From an uncultured Bacilli bacterium (GTDB taxonomy: Bacteria; Bacillota_I; Bacilli_A; RF39; UBA660), in NCBI GenBank assembly GCA_904502155.1, contig CAJGDV010000026.1, positions 1 to 12,937 of the forward strand: a stretch of 12,937 nt of DNA, written 5' to 3'. The position numbers and the translations under genes were made by a program. Shown one piece after another: positions 1 to 6,893 of the stretch; position 1 is the first letter of the stretch, and every line of letters starts with the position of its first letter. The notes under the pieces were generated by a model. It was given only the letters and a program-made list of their open reading frames with translations, was not told where the DNA came from and did no database searches.

Positions 1-270
1 TAAAATGTTTTTACCAGTTAAATCTTTAGCAATATCTAATTTAACTTCAATATTACCAGATGATTCAGTAGCATTTTTATAACTAGATACTCTAGTAAAT
101 TCTATGTTCATATTTCCATTAATATTAAGTGCTAAATTAGCAGCAGTTATAAAAGCACCTTTTAAAACAACTACCATTGTGAATTCTTTATTTTTATAAT
201 CATTAGATATTTTAGCTCCTAATTCTTTTAGTCTTGCATTAATTTCTTCATTACTAATTAATTCTTTCAT
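1..270 (-). CDS. hpt: Hypoxanthine phosphoribosyltransferase, N-terminal 90 residues (cut by window edge)
   Basis: Purine salvage enzyme, cytoplasmic: transfers phosphoribose from PRPP to hypoxanthine (and often guanine), giving IMP/GMP. The 90 visible residues align well with bacterial HPRTs: the opening MKELISNEEI followed by an amphipathic helix, the hydrophobic strand plus LKG loop (VVVLKGAF, residues 33-40; this loop binds pyrophosphate in the family), then the SSY motif (62-64) and the start of the strand (GKNIL) that leads to the PRPP-binding loop. The acidic PRPP-binding motif itself lies beyond base 1, so catalytic completeness cannot be judged. The start ATG at 268-270 has an AAGGAGG ribosome site about 5 nt upstream. 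It is the last visible gene of a unit that begins near 2490; only 29 bases separate it from the gene upstream, with no room for a purine riboswitch or promoter there. Confidence 0.9.
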   Translation of the reverse strand, partial: MKELISNEEINARLKELGAKISNDYKNKEFTMVVVLKGAFITAANLALNINGNMNIEFTRVSSYKNATESSGNIEVKLDIAKDLTGKNIL

Positions 271-299
271 ATACCCTCCTTAAAAATAAAAAATGATGT

Positions 300-464
300 T
301 TATTTAGCACCATTTTTTTTAGCTTGCATTCTTTCTTTTGATTGTTTAACAATATCTGCTTCTGATTTTGAACCTCTTGATAATAAAAATTTAATTCCTA
401 ATACTAAAGCATAAATACCTATTACAAAAAGAAATATTGCTCCAACAAGTTGAAACTTTGTCAT
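300..464 (-). CDS. Small single-pass membrane protein, 54 residues, unknown function
   Basis: A 54-residue protein with one membrane helix at about residues 5-28 (QLVGAIFLFVIGIYALVLGI), then RG and a charged, lysine-rich cytoplasmic tail ending KNGAK. The ATG at 462-464 has a strong AAGGAGG site with optimal spacing. It lies 11 bases downstream of the transglutaminase-like gene and 29 bases upstream of hpt, in the same direction, so it is almost certainly in the same operon. I recognise no family; the one-TM-plus-tail layout fits a small membrane accessory protein, but that is inference. The strong ribosome site and tight spacing are the main reasons to call it real. Confidence 0.75.
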   Translation of the reverse strand: MTKFQLVGAIFLFVIGIYALVLGIKFLLSRGSKSEADIVKQSKERMQAKKNGAK

Positions 465-475
465 TCTACCCCTCC

Positions 476-1153
476 TTAATTTAAATTAAAATCTTCATGT
501 TTTAATGTATAGTTAATTACAAAACTTTTGATTGGTTGTAAATATAAATCAGAAAGTTTTTTTCCGTTATCTTTAATTCTTTCTTGAACGTATGTTACTT
601 CGTTATTTTCTAAATAATTATTTAATGGTATAGCGTATTTTTTTGGTCTTATAATTATTTCTTCATCTTGATCTTTTATTATTTCTTTTTCAATTAAATC
701 TTGTGCTATATCAGCTACAAGCATTTTATTTTTAACTATCATTAAATTAGCATAGTGATAATAATCGTTTTCTTGACTAACTAATAAATAGTTTTCAATA
801 TTAAGGTTATCTAATTCATCTTGTAATCTCATTGCATATGTTTGACAAATGCCTTTTTTGTCTTTTTTAGTTCTCATAATGTTTTTAATCATTATTTCAT
901 ATGCGTCTAACCTCATTTTACCATCTGATATTTTTTCTCGTGTTGCATATTTTTCATCATATGCTGATTCAGTTAAAATTTTGTCATAAATACATAAAAA
1001 ATCATCTTTAGGATTTTTTAATAAATCTCTTATTTGCGACATAATTTTTTCATTTTCTCCATATTTAATAATTAATTGATCAGGCGTTAGTATTTCTGTT
1101 TTATCATCTAATATTAATTTGATTTCATTCCTGTTGATCCAATATATTTGCAT
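476..1153 (-). CDS. Transglutaminase-like (papain-fold) protein
   Basis: A 225-residue protein without signal peptide or membrane helix. The middle resembles a transglutaminase-like core: GICQTYAMRL with Cys103 at the head of a helix, a strand after NIENYLLV, then YYHYANLM with His133, and MLVADIAQD with Asp148. The order Cys-His-Asp and the spacing (about 30 and 15 residues) match the catalytic triad of that superfamily, whose bacterial members are usually cysteine peptidases or transferases. The N-terminal 100 residues are charged and helical and match nothing I recognise. ATG at 1151-1153 has GGGAGGA just upstream. It sits 33 bases downstream of the CYTH-like gene and 11 bases upstream of the 54-residue membrane protein. 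The superfamily call is likely; substrate and true activity are unknown. Confidence 0.6.
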   Translation of the reverse strand: MQIYWINRNEIKLILDDKTEILTPDQLIIKYGENEKIMSQIRDLLKNPKDDFLCIYDKILTESAYDEKYATREKISDGKMRLDAYEIMIKNIMRTKKDKKGICQTYAMRLQDELDNLNIENYLLVSQENDYYHYANLMIVKNKMLVADIAQDLIEKEIIKDQDEEIIIRPKKYAIPLNNYLENNEVTYVQERIKDNGKKLSDLYLQPIKSFVINYTLKHEDFNLN

Positions 1154-1186
1154 AACATCCTCCCTTATTAAAAATTACAGGAGAGA

Positions 1187-1654
1187 TTAAAATCTAAGAT
1201 TATCTATCTCTGATACTTCTATACCATATATTTCTTCATATATATTATTTATATTATATGTAGTTGTTTTATTAGCCATATTTAGTAATTTAAATATTTC
1301 CTCTAGTTCATCATTAGATGGGGCTATAACTTTTACCATTGTTGGTATCAATGGCCATGATTCAATATATAATTTACAATTATTTAAAGTATATATTGTT
1401 CTTCTATATTCTCTTGATTTATTAGGTTTAAAATTAGCCATTTGAAATAATTGATGTAAATCATTAAATTTTTCAAATTCTATTAGGTATTCTCCACCAC
1501 TTAATTTTGCTGTTTCACCATCAGTTTCTAATGTAACTCTATCATTATAAACATATTTTTTTAATTCTAAATCTTTTTCTTTTTCAGCATTAAGTCCTTC
1601 TAATTTTCTTTCAAAAAATACTTTGTTAATATCTAATATTGTTTTTTCCTTCAT
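1187..1654 (-). CDS. CYTH-like protein (class IV adenylate cyclase / ThTPase superfamily), divergent
   Basis: A 155-residue cytoplasmic protein whose layout follows CYTH (triphosphate tunnel) proteins. It has an N-terminal strand and helix (TILDINKVFFERKLEGL), a strand pair around KKYVYND, YRRTIYTLNNCKLYIESWP at about residues 83-101, and a strand VKVIAPSNDELEEIFKLLNM ending in the typical helix. Family members usually open with ExExK and carry EIE before the last helix; here the opening reads KEKT and EIE is VKV, so several metal or phosphate ligands look lost. CYTH enzymes bind organic or inorganic triphosphates with divalent metal; given the substitutions this one may bind without hydrolysing. 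The ATG follows the stop of the upstream membrane gene by 4 bases (TGATGACATG), implying coupled translation, and an in-frame TAA upstream excludes a longer form. Confidence 0.55.
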   Translation of the reverse strand: MKEKTILDINKVFFERKLEGLNAEKEKDLELKKYVYNDRVTLETDGETAKLSGGEYLIEFEKFNDLHQLFQMANFKPNKSREYRRTIYTLNNCKLYIESWPLIPTMVKVIAPSNDELEEIFKLLNMANKTTTYNINNIYEEIYGIEVSEIDNLRF

Positions 1655-1658
1655 GTCA

Positions 1659-2168
1659 TCACCTATTCTTTATCATTTTTTCATACCATTTTGTTTTACA
1701 TTTAAGGTCGTATAATAAGAATATATCAACAAAAATAAAGATAACCAATAAAACTTTAGCACTTATTATTCCTTTTAAGAAAAATACTAATGAATAAGAA
1801 AATAATAAATATATTATAGTATCATCTATTATTGTAGTTGTTTTAGCTAATTTATATGCTTTTTGAACTTCTTTTTTCTCATTTTCATTTAATTGCTTGT
1901 AAGATTTTTTATGTTTAAAATTAATTTTTATTAAATCATTTTTTTTATACCAAATCTGTGCTTTATTTATTAATTTATAATAAAAATATATTAAAAATAA
2001 AAAATGTAATATAATCATATAGGTATTAAAATAAATTAATATTAAGCATATTATTGTTGCTATAATTAAAAATTTTTGTTCTTCAGAATTTGTATATAAG
2101 TAATTATTTATTATTTGATTTTTTTCTTTTTTTGTTATTTTTTCCCACTTTTTCTTTTTTACTAACAT
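1659..2168 (-). CDS. Four-TM membrane protein made of two repeats, unknown function
   Basis: A 169-residue protein with about four membrane helices (residues 32-48, 50-66, 113-131, 136-154) arranged as two similar halves. Each half opens with a charged helix of the form aromatic-xx-[LI]-xxx-EK-x6-Tyr (Trp8 to Tyr23; Tyr90 to Tyr105), followed by a TM hairpin and a basic WY-containing tail (WYKK, WYEK). The gene upstream carries one more copy of the unit. The ATG at 2166-2168 lies inside the upstream gene, giving a 65-base overlap; AGAAGGAAA precedes it. The conserved helix begins at residue 8, so the start cannot be much further downstream. No family recognised. An operon role with the upstream paralogue as a membrane complex is inference. 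Confidence 0.7.
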   Translation of the reverse strand: MLVKKKKWEKITKKEKNQIINNYLYTNSEEQKFLIIATIICLILIYFNTYMIILHFLFLIYFYYKLINKAQIWYKKNDLIKINFKHKKSYKQLNENEKKEVQKAYKLAKTTTIIDDTIIYLLFSYSLVFFLKGIISAKVLLVIFIFVDIFLLYDLKCKTKWYEKMIKNR

Positions 2169-2466
2169 TTTCCTTCTTCTTTTCTAATTCAAAACTATAA
2201 CCATACTTTATAAAATCTTCTTTAGTAAGTTCAATTTCTTTATTTACTAATTCCTTTTCAATTTTTTTGTTTTTAAAAATAAAAACTAATAAAGAACAAA
2301 TTATTAAAGGAATAATAAATAAATTAGAAACAAATTCATATAAATAATATCCAATAATAATTAAACTAATAAATATTGGAAAAACAAAAGTACTACGAGG
2401 ATTTGTATATTTTCTTATGGCAATCTTTTTTTCTATTTTATTTAATTCATTAAAATTCTTTTTCAT
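2104..2466 (-). CDS. Two-TM membrane protein with lysine-rich tail, paralogue of the next gene
   Basis: A 120-residue protein: charged helix with Phe5...Tyr20 (the same aromatic-xx-L-xxx-EK-x6-Tyr unit that occurs twice in the downstream gene), two membrane helices at about 26-45 and 47-65, then a long, highly charged cytoplasmic tail ending in a lysine/asparagine-rich stretch (residues about 95-120). That tail is encoded by the 65 bases shared with the start of the next gene, where both frames read mainly lysine. The first gene of its unit: ATG at 2464-2466 with GGTGGAG just upstream and a TGATATAAT promoter 17 bases further up, so the leader is only about 10 nt. No known family; function unknown. 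Confidence 0.65.
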   Translation of the reverse strand: MKKNFNELNKIEKKIAIRKYTNPRSTFVFPIFISLIIIGYYLYEFVSNLFIIPLIICSLLVFIFKNKKIEKELVNKEIELTKEDFIKYGYSFELEKKKENVSKKEKVGKNNKKRKKSNNK

Positions 2467-2482
2467 ACTCCACCCTAAATAA

Positions 2483-2491
2483 ATTATATCA
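2483..2491 (-). promoter_or_regulatory. Extended -10 promoter (TGATATAAT) of the hpt-containing unit
   Basis: Perfect extended -10 on the minus strand; no convincing -35. The predicted start is near 2476, giving a leader of about 10 nt whose first bases are already the ribosome site of the gene starting at 2466. It lies about 10 bases below the U-tract of the preceding terminator (2501-2509). Confidence 0.6.
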
Positions 2492-2500
2492 AAAATATAT

Positions 2501-2526
2501 AAAAAAAAACACCCTTATCGAAGTGT
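2501..2526 (-). terminator. Intrinsic terminator overlapping the end of the 121-residue gene
   Basis: Minus-strand stem ACACTT/GGGTGT (six pairs including two G-U; arms at 2521-2526 and 2509-2514), loop of 6 that contains the TAA stop codon (2515-2517), followed by nine U (2501-2509). It ends the single-gene unit that starts at 2880. Confidence 0.75.
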
Positions 2527-2880
2527 AATTTTTTTTATTTTTGTTTTTTCTAAACTTAATTTCGTACGATTTTTTTTAATGTTATTAAATTTATGTTCTA
2601 ATTGTTCTAAAGTATCATAGTTGATACTCATGTTTTGTGTGTTTTGTATAATTCTCATTTGATAAATATTATTGCCATTTTCATCTGTTATAATTGTTTT
2701 TTCAATTATAGCATTATTAATAATTACACCCTTAACATCATAAAATAAATTTTCGTGGCTACTAAAAGCACATTCAAATTCAACATTTCCATAACTATTT
2801 AATTCCATATCAATTACATTATGAATGCCGTATTCTTTAAATAATCTAAGGGCTGTTGTTAATTTAATATATTGTTCCAT
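2515..2880 (-). CDS. Hypothetical soluble protein, 121 residues
   Basis: A small soluble protein without signal or membrane segment. Residues 1-20 form a helix, 25-80 look like alternating strands (NVEFECAF, LFYDVKGVII, AIIEKTIIT, IYQMRII), and 88-121 a basic, lysine-rich helical tail. I recognise no family. The frame stays open to an ATG at 2907, but the ATG at 2878-2880 is chosen because an AGAGGAA ribosome site lies 6 bases before it, and because the promoter at 2909-2917 would start transcription near 2902, downstream of the longer start. It has its own promoter and its own terminator, so it is a one-gene transcription unit between the ABC operon and the hpt unit. Confidence 0.65.
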   Translation of the reverse strand: MEQYIKLTTALRLFKEYGIHNVIDMELNSYGNVEFECAFSSHENLFYDVKGVIINNAIIEKTIITDENGNNIYQMRIIQNTQNMSINYDTLEQLEHKFNNIKKNRTKLSLEKTKIKKITLR

Positions 2881-2908
2881 ATATATTCCTCTTTTCTTGT
2901 AATTCAAT

Positions 2909-2917
2909 ATTATAGCA
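2909..2917 (-). promoter_or_regulatory. Extended -10 promoter (TGCTATAAT)
   Basis: Perfect extended -10 on the minus strand, with the U-tract of the ABC-operon terminator (2929-2935) about 11 bases above it. The predicted start near 2902 gives a leader of about 22 nt for the gene starting at 2880. Confidence 0.6.
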
Positions 2918-2928
2918 AATAATAAATT

Positions 2929-2954
2929 AAAAAAATAGAGAAATCTCTATTTTT
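2929..2954 (-). terminator. Intrinsic terminator of the ABC exporter operon
   Basis: Minus-strand perfect 11-bp stem AAAAATAGAGA/TCTCTATTTTT (arms 2944-2954 and 2931-2941, loop 2 nt), running into seven U. The TAG stop codon of the last permease gene (2947-2949) is part of the upstream stem arm. Confidence 0.85.
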
Positions 2955-4524
2955 CTATAATTTTTCGATATAATTTTTTCCCATTAAATATTAAATATAA
3001 AAATAAGATTATATTTAAAAATTCAACAAATTTAGTATATACAAAGCAAAATAATAAATCATGCATTATAATTTCTTGTGAAAAAGGAAGTACTGCAAGA
3101 AATACACCTATAATTAATGTTTCTAAAGCAGCTACCGATTGTTTTATAACATTTACTTCACTTTTAAAATTAAAGCGTGGATGTTTTAAATTTAATATTA
3201 TTCCTAGCATAGAAATAAATAATGCATATACTAAAGGACTATAAAATACAAAATACCAATGTGCATCAGTATAAATAAGCATAAGTGTTGAATTAATTAA
3301 TATTGCTGGAATTAGTATTGTTAAGTTAACCATTATTTTAGCGAAAATAATTTTAAATGGTTTTATAGGTAACGATTTTAAGATGTTTATATAATTTCCC
3401 TCAAGCGATATACTAGCTGCTGTAGAACAGTTTAATAAACAAAATGAACCTATTAATATTGGTGAAAAATGTGTCATTATTGTTAGTAAATTATTTTCAC
3501 CTAAATTGATATCTAAATATTTTTTACCTATAAAGCAATAAACAAAAACTAATATAGTAAGTAAAATAGATCCAACCATTGTATTCATAACATATAAATT
3601 TGATGAAAGAAAAAAACTTAATTCTTTTTTATAAAAACTTATAAGTTGTCCATGTTTTTTAAATTTACCATATTCAAAATTGTTATCTAATCTTTTATAA
3701 TTGATTTTGCTATAAAGATAGCTATGATATTTATTAATAATATATGTATAAACGCCAAATAGTAAGAATGGGACAATTATAAATATTATTAATGCGATTA
3801 TACTTCTATTTTCAATAATATCAATATATGTACTTGTAAGTGGATAAATATAGTTAAATACTTTAACTAGTTCCATCCCTGTTTCAACATCGTTATTAAG
3901 ATTTATAACATTAAATGATATTGTTAAAATAATTAAAAACATTAATAATGTTAATAGTAAATTTAATCCTTTATTTTCTTTATAAAATGTATTTAAATAA
4001 GAAAATAGAATCCCAAAGAGTGTTGCTACAATAATTGGAACAATTGGGATAATTAATAATGTTATAAAAAAGAGAATATGAAATAATATATCAACATCAA
4101 CATTATTAATATATATAATATATGGTGAAATCATAAAGGTAATAGTATATATTAAATTAAAAATATATACTGTTATTAGTTTTGAGTTTAATACTTTGTT
4201 TTTAGATAATGGTAACGATATTAGTAAATCATAATCTTTAAACTTAAATAATAAATCGTCTATTTTTTGAATATTTGATCCTATTAAAAAACTACTTGTT
4301 ATTGCCATATATTGCGCTAAAATAATATACATTAATTCTGCTGTTTTATAATCATTAATTGTTGGTTTTATAATCATATAAATACTATAAGAAAATAAGC
4401 TTAATAATGACAAAAGTAATATTGTTCTTATTAAAGCTTTTATAAATTCTAATTTTGTTTTAGCATTTATTAATTTATGTAAATCAAAAAATGATAAAAC
4501 ATTAATTTTAATTAAGTTTAACAA
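2947..4524 (-). CDS. ABC-2 type exporter permease, second of a tandem pair
   Basis: A 525-residue polytopic membrane protein (about 12 helices), the transmembrane half of an ABC exporter served by the ATPase at 6091-6810. It is a full-length paralogue of the gene just upstream: the N-terminus (LIKINVLSFFDLHKL...NAKTK), the loop KDYDLLISLP (97-106) and SISLEGN...ILKSLPIKPFKIIFAKI (371-396) all align. The two halves share a SLP...K[LI] element (103-105 and 384-386), suggesting an old internal duplication. The start is TTG at 4522-4524, overlapping the stop of the upstream gene by 7 bases (TTGTTAA). There is no Shine-Dalgarno site, so initiation probably depends on coupling. Substrate unknown; such operons in Firmicutes export peptides, lipids or drugs, but nothing here decides between them. 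Confidence 0.75.
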   Translation of the reverse strand: MLNLIKINVLSFFDLHKLINAKTKLEFIKALIRTILLLSLLSLFSYSIYMIIKPTINDYKTAELMYIILAQYMAITSSFLIGSNIQKIDDLLFKFKDYDLLISLPLSKNKVLNSKLITVYIFNLIYTITFMISPYIIYINNVDVDILFHILFFITLLIIPIVPIIVATLFGILFSYLNTFYKENKGLNLLLTLLMFLIILTISFNVINLNNDVETGMELVKVFNYIYPLTSTYIDIIENRSIIALIIFIIVPFLLFGVYTYIINKYHSYLYSKINYKRLDNNFEYGKFKKHGQLISFYKKELSFFLSSNLYVMNTMVGSILLTILVFVYCFIGKKYLDINLGENNLLTIMTHFSPILIGSFCLLNCSTAASISLEGNYINILKSLPIKPFKIIFAKIMVNLTILIPAILINSTLMLIYTDAHWYFVFYSPLVYALFISMLGIILNLKHPRFNFKSEVNVIKQSVAALETLIIGVFLAVLPFSQEIIMHDLLFCFVYTKFVEFLNIILFLYLIFNGKKLYRKIIEK

Positions 4525-6107
4525 TTTAATTTTTGAAATTGTTTTTTAGATATAGTATTTAAAATGATAAAACAAATAATATTTAATAATATAGCAATAA
4601 TAATTATCAAAATATTTAACTGTGAAATACTTAAATTATGTTCAATTACAAATGGTAAAACAGCAAGCAACATTGGAAATAATATACTTATAAAAGCAGG
4701 TAATGATTGTTTAATAATAGTTATTTCATTTTTCCATTCAAAATTAACAAAACACATATTTATTATTACACCAAACATTGAAATAAATGTACTATATAAT
4801 ATTGGAATTACTAGCATTAATATAAATGTATTAATGCTTAATTTTAAATATATTTTAAGTAATATTGCTGCTAGTATTAAAAATGGAATTGATATAGTAA
4901 GATTAACCATAATTTTACTTAAAAATATTTTTATTGGAGAAACCGGAATGGTTTTCATAATCCAAGCTTGTTTTCCTTCTAACGATATAGAAGGATGTGT
5001 AGTACATGTTAATAACATAAAACATCCAAGCACAATTGGAGTATAATCAGAAATTGCTTGTGAAAATCCTTTTATGCCAAGCATTATATCTAATTTATCT
5101 TTTCCAACAAATATATATATTATAATAGAAATAATAAGCATTATTGATCCTATCATTGTGTTCATAACATAGTTTGATGAACTAAAATATCTTGCAATTT
5201 CTTTTTTATATAGTGCTACTAAAGGAGTATTTCCTTTTTTTATTATTAGTTTATATTTTTTATTTGTATATTCTTTTTCTAAATTATTATTTATTCTTGT
5301 ATAAAATCTATTAATTATAAAAATATAAATTATAAATATTAATAACGGAATAATAATAAAAATAAAAAGTGACTGTATATTATAATCTTTTATAATATTA
5401 ACATATAAATTAGTTAGTGGATAAATATTATTAAAAATATCAATTATACTTTTACCCATGTTTGCAATATCTATTTTAGGCATTGTTTCTAATTTCATAC
5501 TAATAAATAATATTAATGTAAAAAGTGCTATGGTAAGTAATATATTAATTAAATTTTTAAATTTAAATTTACTTGATATAGACGAAATTATTGTTCCAAT
5601 TATAGTTGCAATTACTATAGGAATAAGTGGTATTATAAAAAATGATATAAAATATAATATATAGAAAATTGCATCCACATTAACATTTTTAATATATAAA
5701 ATTAAAGGTGGAATCATAATTAGTAAACTATAAATAATATTTGATAAATATAATGAAATTAATTTACTAATAATATATGTTATCCGTTTAACTGGTAAAC
5801 TTAATACTAAGTTATAATCTTTATTATTAAATAATAAACCATTAATTTTATAAATGTTTGTAAGGAGCAACATGCTACTTACAATAGCAAAACTTTGGGC
5901 TAATATTATATATGGAATTTTAAGAGTTAGATAGCCTTCAAATATAAAATCAAAATAATAATAAACTGAAACACCAAGGACTACAAAACATGCAAGAAAA
6001 GAAAGCATCTTAATCAGATTTTTTGCAAACTCTTCTTTAGTTTTGGCATTAAATAGTTTATGAATATCAAAAAATAATAATAAATTTATTTTAATTAGAC
6101 TTTTCAT
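4518..6107 (-). CDS. ABC-2 type exporter permease, first of a tandem pair
   Basis: A 529-residue polytopic protein with about 12 membrane helices; partner of the ATPase encoded just upstream. Recognisable elements are the cytoplasmic N-terminus (FFDIHKLFNAKTK, residues 12-24), KDYNLVLSLP (97-106) before a helix, the ALYKKEIARYF stretch near 300 that precedes the second half, and SISLEGKQAWIMKTIP (373-388). The same SLP/TIP...SK element occurs in both halves. Closest type in memory is the large, 500-560 residue ABC-2-like permease family of Firmicutes. ATG at 6105-6107 is preferred over the TTG one codon earlier because it has GGAG 8 bases upstream and matches the paralogue's N-terminus. It overlaps the ATPase gene by 17 bases, indicating tight coupling. 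Probably forms a heterodimer with its paralogue (inference). Confidence 0.78.
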   Translation of the reverse strand: MKSLIKINLLLFFDIHKLFNAKTKEEFAKNLIKMLSFLACFVVLGVSVYYYFDFIFEGYLTLKIPYIILAQSFAIVSSMLLLTNIYKINGLLFNNKDYNLVLSLPVKRITYIISKLISLYLSNIIYSLLIMIPPLILYIKNVNVDAIFYILYFISFFIIPLIPIVIATIIGTIISSISSKFKFKNLINILLTIALFTLILFISMKLETMPKIDIANMGKSIIDIFNNIYPLTNLYVNIIKDYNIQSLFIFIIIPLLIFIIYIFIINRFYTRINNNLEKEYTNKKYKLIIKKGNTPLVALYKKEIARYFSSSNYVMNTMIGSIMLIISIIIYIFVGKDKLDIMLGIKGFSQAISDYTPIVLGCFMLLTCTTHPSISLEGKQAWIMKTIPVSPIKIFLSKIMVNLTISIPFLILAAILLKIYLKLSINTFILMLVIPILYSTFISMFGVIINMCFVNFEWKNEITIIKQSLPAFISILFPMLLAVLPFVIEHNLSISQLNILIIIIAILLNIICFIILNTISKKQFQKLNC

Positions 6108-6810
6108 CAACTAGCTCCATGAAAATATCCTCAAGAGATTTATCTTTGATAATATCTTTCATTTTTCCTTCTACAATTATTTTTCCTTCTTTTATGATAG
6201 CAATTTTGTTACATAATTTTTCTGCTACTTCTAAAACATGTGTTGAAAAGAATATAGCAGTTCCTTCTTTTACCATTTCTTTCATTATTTCTTTTAATGT
6301 ATGACTTGCTTTAGGATCTAATCCTACAAATGGTTCATCTAGTATTAATAATTTAGGTTCGTGGATTAAAGCGCTTATTATTGCTAATTTCTGTTTCATA
6401 CCATGTGAATAACTTGAAATAGGATCCCCAAGATTTTTAGTTAATTCAAATTTTTCAGCATATTTCTTTATTAGTTCTTCTCTTTTTTCTTTTGAAACTT
6501 TATAAATATCAGCAATAAAATTTAAATAACTAATACCTTTTAAATGTTCATATAAATCAGGATTATCTGGTATATATGCCATTTTCATTTTACATTCAAT
6601 CTCGTTTTTCTTAATTGATTTATTATCAATTAGAATATCTCCTTTGTCGAATTCTAATATACCAACAATTGATTTAATAGTAGTTGTTTTTCCTGCTCCA
6701 TTGTGTCCAACAAAAGCATAAATATCCCCTTTTTCAACTTTCAAAGATAAATTATCAACTATCGTTTTTCCTTTAACATACGATTTTGTATAGTTTTTTA
6801 ATTCTAACAT
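6091..6810 (-). CDS. ABC transporter ATP-binding protein (exporter type)
   Basis: A 239-residue nucleotide-binding subunit that powers the two permeases encoded downstream. Walker A GHNGAGKT (35-42), the Q-loop region reads YIPDNPDLYEHL (79-90; a Pro-Asp-Asn form known in exporter ATPases of this kind), signature SHGMKQK (135-141, a variant of LSGGQ), Walker B LLILDEP (154-160), D-loop GLDP (163-166) and switch His191 in STH. All motifs needed for ATP hydrolysis are present. The length is typical for ABC-2 exporter ATPases, with a short C-terminal extension. ATG at 6808-6810 has GGAGGG close by, and the promoter lies so near that the ribosome site is probably the 5' end of the mRNA. First gene of a three-gene operon; all three coding regions overlap. 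Confidence 0.92.
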   Translation of the reverse strand: MLELKNYTKSYVKGKTIVDNLSLKVEKGDIYAFVGHNGAGKTTTIKSIVGILEFDKGDILIDNKSIKKNEIECKMKMAYIPDNPDLYEHLKGISYLNFIADIYKVSKEKREELIKKYAEKFELTKNLGDPISSYSHGMKQKLAIISALIHEPKLLILDEPFVGLDPKASHTLKEIMKEMVKEGTAIFFSTHVLEVAEKLCNKIAIIKEGKIIVEGKMKDIIKDKSLEDIFMELVDEKSN

Positions 6811-6827
6811 TTTATCCCTCCATTATC

Positions 6828-6836
6828 ATTATACCA
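6828..6836 (-). promoter_or_regulatory. Extended -10 promoter (TGGTATAAT) of the ABC exporter operon
   Basis: Perfect extended -10 on the minus strand. The T of its TG is the last U of the ten-base U-tract that terminates the amidoligase operon. The predicted start near 6821 places GGAGGG at the very 5' end of the transcript. No -35 seen. Confidence 0.65.
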
Positions 6837-6893
6837 AAAAAAAAAGACTTATTTAATAAATTTCTTTTCATTATCCTTTAAATCAAAGTCTTT
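6836..6893 (-). terminator. Intrinsic terminator of the amidoligase operon
   Basis: Minus-strand stem AAAGACTT/AAGTCTTT (arms 6886-6893 and 6843-6850), extended after a 2-nt bulge by ATTTAA/TTAAAT (6878-6883 and 6851-6856), loop about 21 nt, followed by ten U (6836-6845). The TAA stop codon (6849-6851) lies in the downstream arm. The long loop makes this weaker than the other terminators. Confidence 0.55.

Noticed and set aside
271..299. Purine riboswitch before hpt
   Set aside because: Only 29 bases separate hpt from the upstream gene, far too short, and no aptamer-like pairing was seen.
2104..2168. Frameshift joining the two small TM genes into one
   Set aside because: Each has its own start with a ribosome-site-like sequence and the tail of the first is a normal charged end; without reads or homologues a true overlap is the simpler reading.
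2881..2907. Longer N-terminus for the gene at 2515-2880
   Set aside because: The extra codons are the ribosome site itself, and the predicted transcription start lies downstream of the longer start codon.
4564..5664. Plus-strand open frames inside the permease genes (4564-5046, 5458-5664)
   Set aside because: They mirror isoleucine/asparagine-rich membrane coding sequence on the other strand, have no ribosome site, and the minus-strand frames align as paralogues over their whole length.
6119..6304. Plus-strand open frame within the ABC ATPase gene
   Set aside because: The minus strand carries an intact ATPase with all motifs; this frame has no start signal of its own.
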